DNA of 64,000 nucleotides from Solibacillus sp. FSL H8-0523 (GTDB taxonomy: Bacteria; Bacillota; Bacilli; Bacillales_A; Planococcaceae). Where the stretch lies: NCBI RefSeq assembly GCF_038051985.1, contig NZ_CP150291.1, positions 1,984,001 through 2,048,000 of the forward strand. Direction: 5' to 3'. The position numbers were made by a program, and so were the translations under genes. Positions within the stretch are counted from its first letter, which is position 1. Each line of letters begins with the position of its first letter. Positions 40,913-48,754 of this stretch are shown piece by piece. The notes under the pieces were generated by a model. The model saw only the letters and a list, made by a program, of their open reading frames with translations. It ran no database searches and was not told where the DNA came from.

Positions 40913-41768
40913 ATTTTGGGTCATTTTGACTGGGATACTTGTAGGCATCACATGTAGTATTGCAGGTGTGTTTTTAGTGCTACGTAAAATGTCGATGATT
41001 GCTGATGCAATCAGTCATACCGTGCTATTTGGTATCGTCATTTCATTTTTAGTGACACAGGCACTTACAGGCGTATCGATGTTTATCGGAGCAGCCTTAG
41101 CAGGGTTACTCACTGCATTTTTAGTGCAATATTTACGTTCGAATGGCATTCAAGAGGATGCGGCAATCGGCATAATTTTCACCACGCTGTTTGCGATTAG
41201 TGTGTTACTCATTACGATTTTTGCAGGCGACGTCCATTTAGATGTCGAGCATGTGTTAATGGGGGAAATTGCCTTTGTACCGTGGGATAAATTAACATTA
41301 TTTGGTTTTGAGATGCCGAAAGCGATTTGGATGCTAGGCATTGCGTTAATACTCAATGTACTTTTGTTAATTGTCTTTTTTAAGGAGTTTAAATTATCCA
41401 CATTTGACCCCGTTTATGCGGCATCAATTGGGATTCCAATTGTGTTTATGCATTATTTATTTATGATGATGATCTCACTAACAACTGTGTCTGCATTTGA
41501 CAGTGTAGGAGCAATTTTAGTCATTGCGATGCTTATCGGTCCAGCTGCAACGTCTTATTTAATAAGTCGTTCGTTAAAGCAAATGTTTGGCTTTGCAATC
41601 AGTTTTGGTGTAATGGCTGCAATCGGTGGCTATTACGTAGCGAAATGGCTCGACACATCGATTGCCGGCATGATGGCAGTGATGGTTGGGTTCCTATTTA
41701 TTTTCGTATTCATCGGTCAATTGGTGAATAAAAAGCGTGTAAAAAACCATTTACAATCAAACGTATGA
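40905..41768 (+). CDS. mntD: manganese ABC transporter permease, second subunit
   Basis: 287 residues, ABC-3 family, about eight membrane segments. MIADAISHTVLFGIVISFLV and AILVIAMLIGPAATSYLIS are the equivalent motifs. GTG 40905 lies inside the end of mntC. Together MntC and MntD form the membrane channel. Last gene of the operon, with a terminator 104 bases on. Confidence 0.9.
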   Translation: MIEFWVILTGILVGITCSIAGVFLVLRKMSMIADAISHTVLFGIVISFLVTQALTGVSMFIGAALAGLLTAFLVQYLRSNGIQEDAAIGIIFTTLFAISVLLITIFAGDVHLDVEHVLMGEIAFVPWDKLTLFGFEMPKAIWMLGIALILNVLLLIVFFKEFKLSTFDPVYAASIGIPIVFMHYLFMMMISLTTVSAFDSVGAILVIAMLIGPAATSYLISRSLKQMFGFAISFGVMAAIGGYYVAKWLDTSIAGMMAVMVGFLFIFVFIGQLVNKKRVKNHLQSNV

Positions 41769-41871
41769 GCTTGAAAAAAAGGACCACCTCCCTGGAACTT
41801 TTCTAACAACATCTATACGTTTTGGTTGTATTAAGGTTTATATAATTGAAAAAATTTGAGTTATAAACGAC

Positions 41872-41910
41872 AAGCGGAGAAGGTGCTACAGACACTTTTT
41901 CCGCTTTTTA
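41872..41910 (+). terminator. terminator of mntABCD
   Basis: AAGCGGAGAAGGTG and CACTTTTTCCGCTT arms, then TTTTT. Confidence 0.85.
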
Positions 41911-41948
41911 AATTAAATTTATGTAAAATAATTGAAAATAAAGCATCC

Positions 41949-41996
41949 ATACTGTATCATACACAGTATAACTATATACTGTACGTCATACAATAC
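41949..41996 (+). promoter_or_regulatory. two tandem palindromes before padR
   Basis: ATACTGT (41949-41955) - 7 bases - ACAGTAT (41963-41969) is a perfect palindrome. A second, imperfect copy is ATACTGT (41976-41982) - 7 bases - ACAATAC (41990-41996). They are 27 bases apart and end just before the ribosome site, as expected for an autoregulated PadR operator. Confidence 0.7.
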
Positions 41997-42015
41997 TGGG
42001 AGGTGAAATGAGTGG

Positions 42016-42366
42016 ATGAGTAATTTATTGCAATCCTTAATTACGGAGCTTCGGAGGGGAACGCTAATATTAGCGGTATTAAGCCAGCTTAGGACGCCTC
42101 AGTATGGCTATTCGCTTGTGCAGCTGTTAGAACAGTCAGGCGTCACAATCGACCAAAGTACGCTTTATCCACTTTTGCGACGCTTAGAAAAGCAAGAACT
42201 TGTAACGAGTAGTTGGGATACAACGGAAACAAGACCGCGAAAATATTATGTGCTTAGTGATTATGGCTTAGAAATTTTTCTGCAATTGAAAAAGGAATGG
42301 CTTAGCAATTCGAAGGAACTTTATTCTTTAATAGGAGATGATGAGGAAGATGGCATTAACGGATAG
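42016..42366 (+). CDS. PadR-family transcriptional regulator
   Basis: 116 residues with the PadR winged helix: LRRGTLILAVLSQLRTPQYGYSLVQLLE and VTIDQSTLYPLLRRLEKQEL, plus PRKYYVLSDYGLE. PadR proteins of this length often regulate the adjacent membrane protein gene. ATG 42016 follows GGGAGGTGAAATG. The gene overlaps the next by 17-29 bases, so they are one unit, controlled by the palindromes above. Confidence 0.92.
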   Translation: MSNLLQSLITELRRGTLILAVLSQLRTPQYGYSLVQLLEQSGVTIDQSTLYPLLRRLEKQELVTSSWDTTETRPRKYYVLSDYGLEIFLQLKKEWLSNSKELYSLIGDDEEDGING

Positions 42367-43351
42367 TTATATTCATGAGGTGACCCGTCGATTACCTGAA
42401 AATATGAGGACAGATATTGCGCTTGAGCTACGTTCGACAATAGACGATATGTTACCGGATAATTTTAGTGAAGAAGATGAAAAAGGGGTACTCAATCAAC
42501 TTGGAAACCCCGTCATTTTAGCCAATGGTTATGCAGATCGCCCGATGCATTTAATTGGCCCGCGCTACTATGATGTCTATGTAACGCTTCTAAAAATGAT
42601 CGTTCCAATCGCAGCGGCTATTTCACTTCTTTCAATCGTTACGAAATATATTATTAGTTACAAGCCAAATGAAGCCATTTTATCGTTCATTTTAGGTATT
42701 GTAGGAAGCGGTTTTGTTACGATGCTTGAAGTGGGGATGGCAGTCTTTTTCTGGTTAACACTTATTTTTGCCGTAGCTGAAAGAATCAATAAAGATAGTG
42801 ACCAACAGCCTTTAACATTTAACTTAACAAAGTGGACGGCCGATGATTTAAAACATATTGTACCGATTCCAAAGAAAAAGGAAATTTCAAAGCTCTCGGT
42901 GTTTACGAACTTAATGTGGATTGCCATTTTTACCACGCTTTATTTTTATGCGAACCAGATCGTTGGGATTTATATGACAATCGCGGATCGTTTAACATTT
43001 GTCATGCCAGCAATCAATCAGGAGGTTTTACAATTTTACGGGCCATTCGTTATTTTTGTAATTGTTCTTGCCGTTATTTTTGAAATCTATAAGCTATTAA
43101 AACACCAATGGACAAAACGGATGGCTGTTATGAATTTACTATTACAAACAGTTTCAACGGTTCTATCTATCGTGATTATAAAGAACGCGAATTTTCTAAA
43201 CCCAGAATTTATTACGTTTATATCAGAGCAGTTTAATCTGACAAACTGGCAATTTAACACATGGATTATTGGTGGTGTCGTGCTTACTGTAATTATTAGT
43301 GCCATTTTAGGAGTATATGAGGGCTTTAAAAAGGCAAGTATTCGTTTGTAA
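42350..43351 (+). CDS. HAAS-domain membrane protein, PadR partner
   Basis: About 333 residues. The N-terminal ~60 (YIHEVTRRLPENMRTDIALELRSTIDDML, partial: HEVTRRLPENMRTDIALELR) form the HAAS signalling motif often found next to PadR regulators. About six membrane segments follow. Start may be 42338, 42341 or 42350; none has an ideal site, and the overlap with padR is strong. Role is unknown but likely regulated with or by PadR. Confidence 0.72.
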   Translation: MALTDSYIHEVTRRLPENMRTDIALELRSTIDDMLPDNFSEEDEKGVLNQLGNPVILANGYADRPMHLIGPRYYDVYVTLLKMIVPIAAAISLLSIVTKYIISYKPNEAILSFILGIVGSGFVTMLEVGMAVFFWLTLIFAVAERINKDSDQQPLTFNLTKWTADDLKHIVPIPKKKEISKLSVFTNLMWIAIFTTLYFYANQIVGIYMTIADRLTFVMPAINQEVLQFYGPFVIFVIVLAVIFEIYKLLKHQWTKRMAVMNLLLQTVSTVLSIVIIKNANFLNPEFITFISEQFNLTNWQFNTWIIGGVVLTVIISAILGVYEGFKKASIRL

Positions 43352-43380
43352 AGAGGGCTATTTACTGCACAAAAAAATGA

Positions 43381-43417
43381 ACCGCGCTACTCACTTTCGA
43401 GCAGCGCGGTCTTTTTA
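43381..43417. terminator. bidirectional terminator
   Basis: ACCGCGCTACTC and GAGCAGCGCGGT arms, T-run to the right; the left A-run serves the minus-strand gene at 43415. Confidence 0.85.
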
Positions 43418-43753
43418 ATGCTGTAGCATCGTCATAATCGGTTTTCCAATCACCATAAACACCGCATAAATCGCCAATGCACATAGGACGGCTTGTCCCG
43501 GTTTCCACATACTTGAGAAATAGAAAACGAGACTCGTAAACAGCACCATTCCAATTGCCCCGAAAATCGCATTTTGCTGCACAACATGAAACGTTTCATC
43601 GGTCATCGCCTTCATTTGCAAGCGCATATTGAGAAGCGTCAAAATAGGCAATAAGGTAATAATGGCCGATAAATAATGAAGATTTGAACGGCTTAGCCAC
43701 GAAGCAAGTAACATGACCGTACCGCCAATAATAAATTGAATGACATAAAACAC
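43415..43753 (-). CDS. GlpM-like small membrane protein
   Basis: 112 residues, four membrane segments. The region with HYLSAIITLLPILTLLNM and an amphipathic loop (MKAMTDETFHVV) resembles GlpM of Enterobacteria in pattern and length (109). Function unknown. GTG 43753 has AGAGGGA seven bases before it; ATG 43759 would leave only one base, so GTG is preferred. Confidence 0.65.
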   Translation of the reverse strand: MFYVIQFIIGGTVMLLASWLSRSNLHYLSAIITLLPILTLLNMRLQMKAMTDETFHVVQQNAIFGAIGMVLFTSLVFYFSSMWKPGQAVLCALAIYAVFMVIGKPIMTMLQH

Positions 43754-43768
43754 GCACATTTCCCTCTA

Positions 43769-43803
43769 TTCCACTAAGGTAACGTTACTATACCGTAGTG
43801 GAA
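43769..43803. repeat. nested inverted repeat ahead of the GlpM-like gene
   Basis: TTCCACTA (43769-43776) and TAGTGGAA (43796-43803) enclose a perfect 10-bp palindrome, GTAACGTTAC (43779-43788). In the 326-base gap 43760-44085 nothing else clear is seen besides a weak YidC promoter (TTGTAG 44024, TACGAT 44048). Confidence 0.5.
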
Positions 43804-44085
43804 ATGTTTCGACAATAGCATTTCAAGCAAAATAGAAACAATATCCACACAAAAGAATTATCCGCCCATAGTAAAGCAATAACGAGTCTATATATATCCA
43901 GCCAATATGGACAAAATCCACTTTTTTCTAAACAAACTTTGTTACGATAAAGTGTGCGTAAATTATCAGAATTGAACAAAACCAGGTCGTTTTATGTAAA
44001 TACCTAATTAACAGAGTGATTATTGTAGAAAAATCAAAAAGTAGTGTACGATAAATAGCGTACAAATCTTGCAAGCAGGTGGAAT

Positions 44086-44847
44086 ATGAAAAAATTACAA
44101 CTCAGCTTACTCTTACTAAGCACAACTATTTTATTAGCCGGCTGTGAATCCGTTGAAAACAAAGAAGGCTTCTTCTATTCAACATTCGTTAAGCCAATGA
44201 ACTGGGCACTTGATACACTAGGTAATGCCTTTGACGGTAGCTACGGTTTAGCCATTATCGCGATTACATTAATTATTCGTCTCGTATTACTACCATTTAT
44301 GTTGAAATCCTATAAGAGTCAATCAGAAATGAAAGTAAAGATGGACAAGGTACGTCCGCAAATGACTGATATTCAGGCGCGTATGAAGGCAGCATCTACA
44401 CAAGAAGAGAAAATGGAAGTTCAGCAAGAAATGATGGCCTTATACAAAGAGAATAATTTAAATCCTCTTAATATGGGCTGCTTGCCAATGCTGATTCAAA
44501 TGCCAATCGTCATGGGCTTATACTTTGCGATTTTATATTCGACAGAAATCAAAACGCACTCATTCCTATGGTTTGACCTCGGTTCAACGGATATTATCAT
44601 GACTGCAATTGCGGGGATTATTTACTTCATCCAAGCAAAAGTGTCATTGCAAACCGTTCCGGAACAGCAAAAGGCACAGATGAAATTAATGATTTACATT
44701 TCACCAATTATGATCGTGTTCATTTCACTGTCATCGATGGCTGCATTGCCACTTTACTGGGCAGTCGGCGGGGCATTCTTAATCGTTCAAACCTATATTG
44801 GACGTAAATTATATCCACCCGCACCAGTCACACAAGAAAAAGAATAA
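44086..44847 (+). CDS. YidC/OxaA-family membrane protein insertase
   Basis: 253 residues. A lipoprotein signal (lipobox LLAGC) leads to the 60-kDa inner membrane protein family fold: YGLAIIAITLIIRLVLLPFML with the arginine in the first membrane segment that lies in the insertion groove, NPLNMGCLPMLIQMPIVMGLY, and five membrane segments. Gram-positive YidC proteins are lipoproteins (SpoIIIJ, YqjG). B. subtilis YqjG is preceded by the arrest peptide MifM; no such leader was found here. Start ATG 44086 behind GCAGGTGGAAT. Confidence 0.9.
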   Translation: MKKLQLSLLLLSTTILLAGCESVENKEGFFYSTFVKPMNWALDTLGNAFDGSYGLAIIAITLIIRLVLLPFMLKSYKSQSEMKVKMDKVRPQMTDIQARMKAASTQEEKMEVQQEMMALYKENNLNPLNMGCLPMLIQMPIVMGLYFAILYSTEIKTHSFLWFDLGSTDIIMTAIAGIIYFIQAKVSLQTVPEQQKAQMKLMIYISPIMIVFISLSSMAALPLYWAVGGAFLIVQTYIGRKLYPPAPVTQEKE

Positions 44848-44856
44848 AATCCATCG

Positions 44857-44886
44857 GCTACTGGCAATACTGTCAGTAGTCTTTTT
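44857..44886 (+). terminator. hairpin terminator
   Basis: GCTACTG and CAGTAGT arms, then CTTTTT, directly after the YidC gene. Confidence 0.75.
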
Positions 44887-44934
44887 ATGTAAAAAAAAGA
44901 TGGTTACTTTTTGTAAGTTTTGTATTGACGCAAT

Positions 44935-44993
44935 GTTTTCTACATGGTATATTTATCTCGAATTCAAAACAAACGAATTCAAAGTATTTATTT
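44935..44993 (+). promoter_or_regulatory. promoter and direct repeat before the FMN reductase gene
   Basis: TTGACG (44935-44940) and TATATT (44958-44963), spacing 17. Just downstream, the ten-base word CGAATTCAAA occurs twice within about 30 bases, around 44968-44993, spanning the likely transcription start. That is a possible regulator site; the regulator is unknown. Confidence 0.65.
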
Positions 44994-45048
44994 GGGGTAT
45001 ACAATGTAAGGTGATTCAATCACCAGATAATTTTAGGAGGATGGGAAA

Positions 45049-45582
45049 ATGACAGTAAATATTGGAATTATAATCGGATCAACACGTGAAGGGCGCGTAT
45101 CACCACAGGTAGCACAGTGGGTGAAGGACGTCGCGGACAAGCGCGGTGATGCGAACTATACAATTATCGACATCGCAGAGTACAACTTACCATTTTTAGG
45201 GACAGCCGATGCACCAGGCGCGGCGGATTGGTCAAAAGCAGTAGCAGCACAAGACGGTTTCGTATTTATCGTACAAGAATATAACCACTCGATTACAGGT
45301 GCACTGAAAAATGCACTCGATTATTTACGCGCTGAGTGGAACAACAAAGCAGCGGGCATCGTATCGTACGGTTCAGTTGGCGGCGCACGTGCAGCCGAAC
45401 ATTTACGCGGCATTTTAGGGGAACTATTAGTCGCTGATGTGCGTGTACACCCAGCATTATCATTATTCACAGATTTCGAAAACGGCACAAAATTTACACC
45501 AAAAGACGTGCAAGCGGATTCAGTGAACCAAATGTTAGATCAAGTTATTTCTTGGTCAACGGCGTTAAAAACAATTCGTTAA
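45049..45582 (+). CDS. NADPH-dependent FMN reductase family protein
   Basis: 177 residues of the flavodoxin-like NADPH-dependent FMN reductase/azoreductase family: GIIIGSTREGRVSPQVA (phosphate-binding) and VQEYNHSITGALKNALDYL, SYGSVGGARAAEHLR. These enzymes reduce FMN, quinones or azo dyes. AGGAGGATGGGAAA is before ATG 45049. It is followed at 81 bases by a nitroreductase, which suggests a shared redox or detoxification role. Confidence 0.88.
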   Translation: MTVNIGIIIGSTREGRVSPQVAQWVKDVADKRGDANYTIIDIAEYNLPFLGTADAPGAADWSKAVAAQDGFVFIVQEYNHSITGALKNALDYLRAEWNNKAAGIVSYGSVGGARAAEHLRGILGELLVADVRVHPALSLFTDFENGTKFTPKDVQADSVNQMLDQVISWSTALKTIR

Positions 45583-45591
45583 ACTAAAATA

Positions 45592-45626
45592 AGAAATGTA
45601 CAAGTCATACGACGTTGTACATTTCT
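45592..45626. repeat. 12-bp inverted repeat without T-run
   Basis: AGAAATGTACAA (45592-45603) and TTGTACATTTCT (45615-45626) are perfect arms with an 11-base spacer, between two flavin oxidoreductase genes. It could be a weak terminator, a shared operator or an mRNA stem. Confidence 0.6.
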
Positions 45627-45663
45627 ATACTTACATACTATGAAACTAAAGTGAGGGCTTTCC

Positions 45664-46293
45664 ATGGACTTTGAACAACTAGTCAATTCACGTCATTCTG
45701 CAGTTAACTTTGAAAAGGACTTCAAAATGACAGAAGCAGATTTCGAAAAAATTTTTAACCTAACAAAAACAGCGCCAAGTGCCTACAACCTGCAATTTAC
45801 GAATTATTTAGTCGTGATGGATGAGGACAAAAAAGAGCGTGTACGCGCATTAAACTATGATCAATACAAAATTCATACAGCAAGCGCGGCAATCATTGTG
45901 ATGGGCAATCGTAACGCCATTGAAATGGAAAACGTCGAGAAAGTATACGGCCCGCTGAAAATGTTGAAAATGATGGATGACCAAGACTACGACATGACTA
46001 TGGATTTAATTAAAGGCTATGGAGATGGCTTAAAAGCAAATCAAGCCGTAAAAGAGGAACTGCTTCGTAACGCAGGGATTCATGCGATGCAATTTATGCT
46101 AGCAGCGAAGCATTACGGTTTTGATACATGTCCGATGCATATTCATAACATCGATGAAGTGAAAAAGGAATTCAATATCCCAGCCCATTTAGAGCCAATG
46201 ATGCTTATTACAATTGGGAAAAGTGTAGATAAAACACGCCCGCGTGGCTACCGTAAGCCTGTTGGGGAATTTGTACAATTTAATAGTTTCTAA
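45664..46293 (+). CDS. nitroreductase family protein, YdgI-like
   Basis: 209 residues of the FMN-dependent nitroreductase family: RHSAVNFEKDFKMT (phosphate contact at RHSA), KTAPSAYNLQFTNYLVV, and a C-terminal LMLITIGKSVDKTRPRGYRKP-type end (partial IGKSVDKTRPRGYRKP). Length and pattern fit B. subtilis YdgI. Start ATG 45664 behind GTGAGGGC. Two terminators follow. Confidence 0.87.
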   Translation: MDFEQLVNSRHSAVNFEKDFKMTEADFEKIFNLTKTAPSAYNLQFTNYLVVMDEDKKERVRALNYDQYKIHTASAAIIVMGNRNAIEMENVEKVYGPLKMLKMMDDQDYDMTMDLIKGYGDGLKANQAVKEELLRNAGIHAMQFMLAAKHYGFDTCPMHIHNIDEVKKEFNIPAHLEPMMLITIGKSVDKTRPRGYRKPVGEFVQFNSF

Positions 46294-46299
46294 TATTAG

Positions 46300-46338
46300 A
46301 AACTAACTGTAGCTGAACTGCTCCGGTTAGTTTTTTTA
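46300..46338 (+). terminator. hairpin terminator
   Basis: AACTAACTG and the CGGTTAGTT arm, then TTTTTTT. Confidence 0.85.
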
Positions 46339-46413
46339 TTACAATAATTGGGAGGGTGATATAGTTAGAGAAACAAAGTGAGGTAAGGGTGGGATTAAAA
46401 AAGGCAGCAGCTT

Positions 46414-46443
46414 AAGTCACGTAGACAATGCGTGACTTTTTTA
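46414..46443 (+). terminator. hairpin terminator
   Basis: AAGTCACG and CGTGACTT arms, then TTTTTTATT; a second terminator behind the nitroreductase. Confidence 0.7.
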
Positions 46444-46462
46444 TTGTAATTTTAAAATATTG

Positions 46463-46476
46463 GTGTAAAATTACAC
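46463..46476. promoter_or_regulatory. palindrome before XRE regulator
   Basis: GTGTAAAATTACAC, perfect, 5 bases before the ribosome site of the XRE gene: possible autoregulatory operator. Confidence 0.5.
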
Positions 46477-46495
46477 TAAAAGGGAGGTTGTACAT

Positions 46496-46945
46496 TTGGA
46501 ACAGCAACAATTTATTCGATTGATTTCTGAAAAAATGAAACTCGTGCGTAACGAGCATGGGTATTCGCAAGATAAAATGGCTGAAATCCTTGGCCTATCG
46601 AAAAAAACACTCTTGCAAATTGAAAAGGGGCGCAATGAAGCCGGCTGGACGACCGTAGTAGCGTTTTGTGCCATTTTTAATCGTAGTGAATTATTACAAA
46701 CGATTTTAGGTGATGAGCCTCTGTATTTTGTCCAGCTTTTAACGGAGAAAAATGAGCTGACACCGAAGGATAAAACGCTCGGCGGTAAGGTATGGTGGAA
46801 GGAAATCGAAGTGCGCGGCGAGTTTCGACTGCAGCAAAACGTCATCAGTAGCCATTTCCGTATTTTAGACGGAGCACATTATCGGATGTATAGCTCGTTT
46901 GATTTGGAAGATGCGAAAAAACGCTTGCAGGAATTAGCGCAGTAG
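46496..46945 (+). CDS. XRE-family transcriptional regulator
   Basis: 149 residues. An N-terminal HTH: KLVRNEHGYSQDKMAEILGLSKKTLLQIEKGRNEAG (partial: YSQDKMAEILGLSKKTLLQ), then a small C-terminal part of ~80 residues of unknown fold. TTG 46496 is the start, eight bases after AGGGAGG. It lies 18 bases before a membrane protein gene and is probably its regulator or partner. Confidence 0.85.
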   Translation: MEQQQFIRLISEKMKLVRNEHGYSQDKMAEILGLSKKTLLQIEKGRNEAGWTTVVAFCAIFNRSELLQTILGDEPLYFVQLLTEKNELTPKDKTLGGKVWWKEIEVRGEFRLQQNVISSHFRILDGAHYRMYSSFDLEDAKKRLQELAQ

Positions 46946-46963
46946 ATAAGTCGGAGGTAAGTA

Positions 46964-47740
46964 ATGAAAAAAGCAATTGTAGCAATGTTAGGTTATGCAT
47001 GTCCATTTGTTTTTGGGGCGATGTTTATAGATTATTCGAGATGGCCGCCGATGGTTGGATTCGCATTAATGCTTGTAGTAACATCCATATTAGCAGTCAT
47101 TATAAGTAAAGCTTGGGGCATAAAGGCGGTAATCCTTGGCAATATACTAACATTTGTCGTGTCGTATTATTTCGTAGGCAGCATGGAGGATGTGGATCGT
47201 TGGGGTTCCTATTTTAAACCACTAACACCCGTACAGATGCTTGTTTTTGTTAGTGTGTGTTTGGTTCTATTTCAGCTAGTTGTTGTAAAAATTAAGCTGA
47301 GAAAGGATAGTTTTATGAATAAAAAAAGAATCTATTTTACGTTAATTGTTCTGCTAGCTTTCACGATGAATTTAGTGCCGGCTCTTATGTATCCAGATAT
47401 AAAAATGACAATTTTCCATTTTATCATTTCGGTAGCTGCACTGTTTTCAATCGCGCTGTTAACGGCCAAGCAAAGGAAAATAGTTTTTGTTGGTGGAGCG
47501 CTTGCGGGACTGCTCATTTTTGTTATTAATTTAACATTTCTTAGTGATGCGCGTCTAAATTTTGCCGTACTAGATATACTGCTTTCCATTGAGTATCCAC
47601 TCTATTTGTTAATTGTAACACCATTATTTGGCTTAAATTATGTATTTTCACTCGACTATGACATGTTTGCGCTGTTAGTAACAGCTGTTTTCACGATGCT
47701 ATTTCTAATTGGGAAAATGTTCATAAGAGATGCTACCTAA
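46964..47740 (+). CDS. polytopic membrane protein of unknown function
   Basis: 258 residues with about eight membrane segments. Not recognised. It follows the XRE gene by 18 bases (GGAGGTAAGTA before ATG 46964), which resembles many two-gene XRE plus membrane protein modules. It ends with a positively charged tail. Confidence 0.72.
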   Translation: MKKAIVAMLGYACPFVFGAMFIDYSRWPPMVGFALMLVVTSILAVIISKAWGIKAVILGNILTFVVSYYFVGSMEDVDRWGSYFKPLTPVQMLVFVSVCLVLFQLVVVKIKLRKDSFMNKKRIYFTLIVLLAFTMNLVPALMYPDIKMTIFHFIISVAALFSIALLTAKQRKIVFVGGALAGLLIFVINLTFLSDARLNFAVLDILLSIEYPLYLLIVTPLFGLNYVFSLDYDMFALLVTAVFTMLFLIGKMFIRDAT

Positions 47741-47750
47741 CAAAAAACTG

Positions 47751-47820
47751 ACCAAAACTGATGATGAACGGTTTCTAGGATTCGCTTTTCCCTAGTGTTC
47801 ATAATCTGGTTTTGGTCAAT
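47751..47820 (-). terminator. long hairpin, terminator of the minus-strand gene
   Basis: TGACCAAAAC and GTTTTGGTCA arms enclose ATGAAC/GTTCAT and CTAGG/CCTAG pairs. A T-run is found only in the minus orientation. Confidence 0.75.
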
Positions 47821-47835
47821 ATGTGTGGTGAAAAG

Positions 47836-48354
47836 CTAATCCAGCATTTTCACCATAATATAATCGAGCTGTGCCTCGTTCCCCATCATAAATGTATGTG
47901 TCGTCGTTTTGACGAAGCCCTGACTTTCATAGAAGGCAATGGCATTTACATTTTTCTCCCATACACCAAGCCAAATACTCGATTTATGTAACTGTTGTGC
48001 AATGAGAATCGCTTCACTCATTAAAATTTTACCAAGCCCCATCTTTTGAAAGGCATTTAAAATATAAATTCGTTCAATTTCTATAGCATCCTCAGCTTTT
48101 CCTTCTGTTTGAGCATTACCTTCATTAACCTTTACATAACCAGCTAATTCATGATCAACGTACAGTAATTTGATGATGGATAGCGGGTTTTTTATTTCTG
48201 CCAATAACTTTTCAGGTGCAAAGGCTCGTTGTAAATATTGTTGCATCGTCTGTTCATCATTTTGTTCATGAAAGGTTTCGTAAAATGTTTCACGCCCAAT
48301 TTGCTGTAACTTCTCGACATCGAGTACTGTTGCGCGTTTTAATGCAAAATTCAA
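47836..48354 (-). CDS. paiA: spermidine N-acetyltransferase PaiA-like
   Basis: 172 residues, GNAT acetyltransferase fold. KVNEGNAQTEGKAEDAIEIERIYIL (partial: AEDAIEIERIYIL), FQKMGLGKILMSEAI with the Q/R-x-x-G-x-G CoA motif, and WLGVWEKNVNAIAFYESQGF are close to B. subtilis PaiA, which acetylates spermidine and spermine. Start ATG at 48354 behind GGGAGGGCTCC. Confidence 0.87.
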   Translation of the reverse strand: MNFALKRATVLDVEKLQQIGRETFYETFHEQNDEQTMQQYLQRAFAPEKLLAEIKNPLSIIKLLYVDHELAGYVKVNEGNAQTEGKAEDAIEIERIYILNAFQKMGLGKILMSEAILIAQQLHKSSIWLGVWEKNVNAIAFYESQGFVKTTTHTFMMGNEAQLDYIMVKMLD

Positions 48355-48490
48355 ATGGAGCCCTCCCTTACCATTATTAAAGCGCTAAATCGACAAGAAA
48401 TCAACTACTCTATGGTAATTTTTAGCAAATAAGGTTATCTATATGAATATTAGCTCTTACTAGTATAGGTGACATAAAAATTCGTAACAC

Positions 48491-48667
48491 TTATAAGGAT
48501 AGTTTTTTTATCGTAAGCTGCGTTAATAACAGGACGACGAATAAAAAAAATAGTGAAACAAGTAAATTCAGTGCATTCGAAGGCAATGAAATCAGGGAAT
48601 TAACAACAGTAAAAAGCATAAAGAAATATAAAAGAAAAACGGCGAAAAATTGCAGTATTTTTTTCAT
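48491..48667 (-). CDS. 58-residue, two-segment membrane protein
   Basis: A small protein with two hydrophobic segments (about 5-24 and 30-52: FFAVFLLYFFMLFTV; LLVSLFFLFVVLLLT) and a basic C-terminal end (TIKKLSL). CTAGGAGGTTTTTGC directly before ATG 48667 is an excellent ribosome site; the longer upstream open frame has none. It is divergent from the Rgg-like regulator at 48755 and may be its target (inference). No family recognised. Confidence 0.78.
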   Translation of the reverse strand: MKKILQFFAVFLLYFFMLFTVVNSLISLPSNALNLLVSLFFLFVVLLLTQLTIKKLSL

Positions 48668-48686
48668 GCAAAAACCTCCTAGACAC

Positions 48687-48739
48687 TTCCATTTTATATG
48701 GAATAATGAGAAAATTGAAAAAGTATTCAAAATTGAATA
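48687..48739. promoter_or_regulatory. two palindromes between the divergent small protein and Rgg-like genes
   Basis: TTCCAT - 5 bases - ATGGAA at about 48687-48703, and TATTCAAAATTGAATA (48724-48739), a perfect 16-bp palindrome four bases before the AAGGAGG of the regulator gene. Likely operator sites. Confidence 0.55.
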
Positions 48740-48754
48740 TTGAAGGAGGATTCT

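Noticed and set aside
44040-44086. Search for a MifM-like arrest leader before the YidC gene
   Set aside because: No open frame with a ribosome site was found in the 150 bases upstream.
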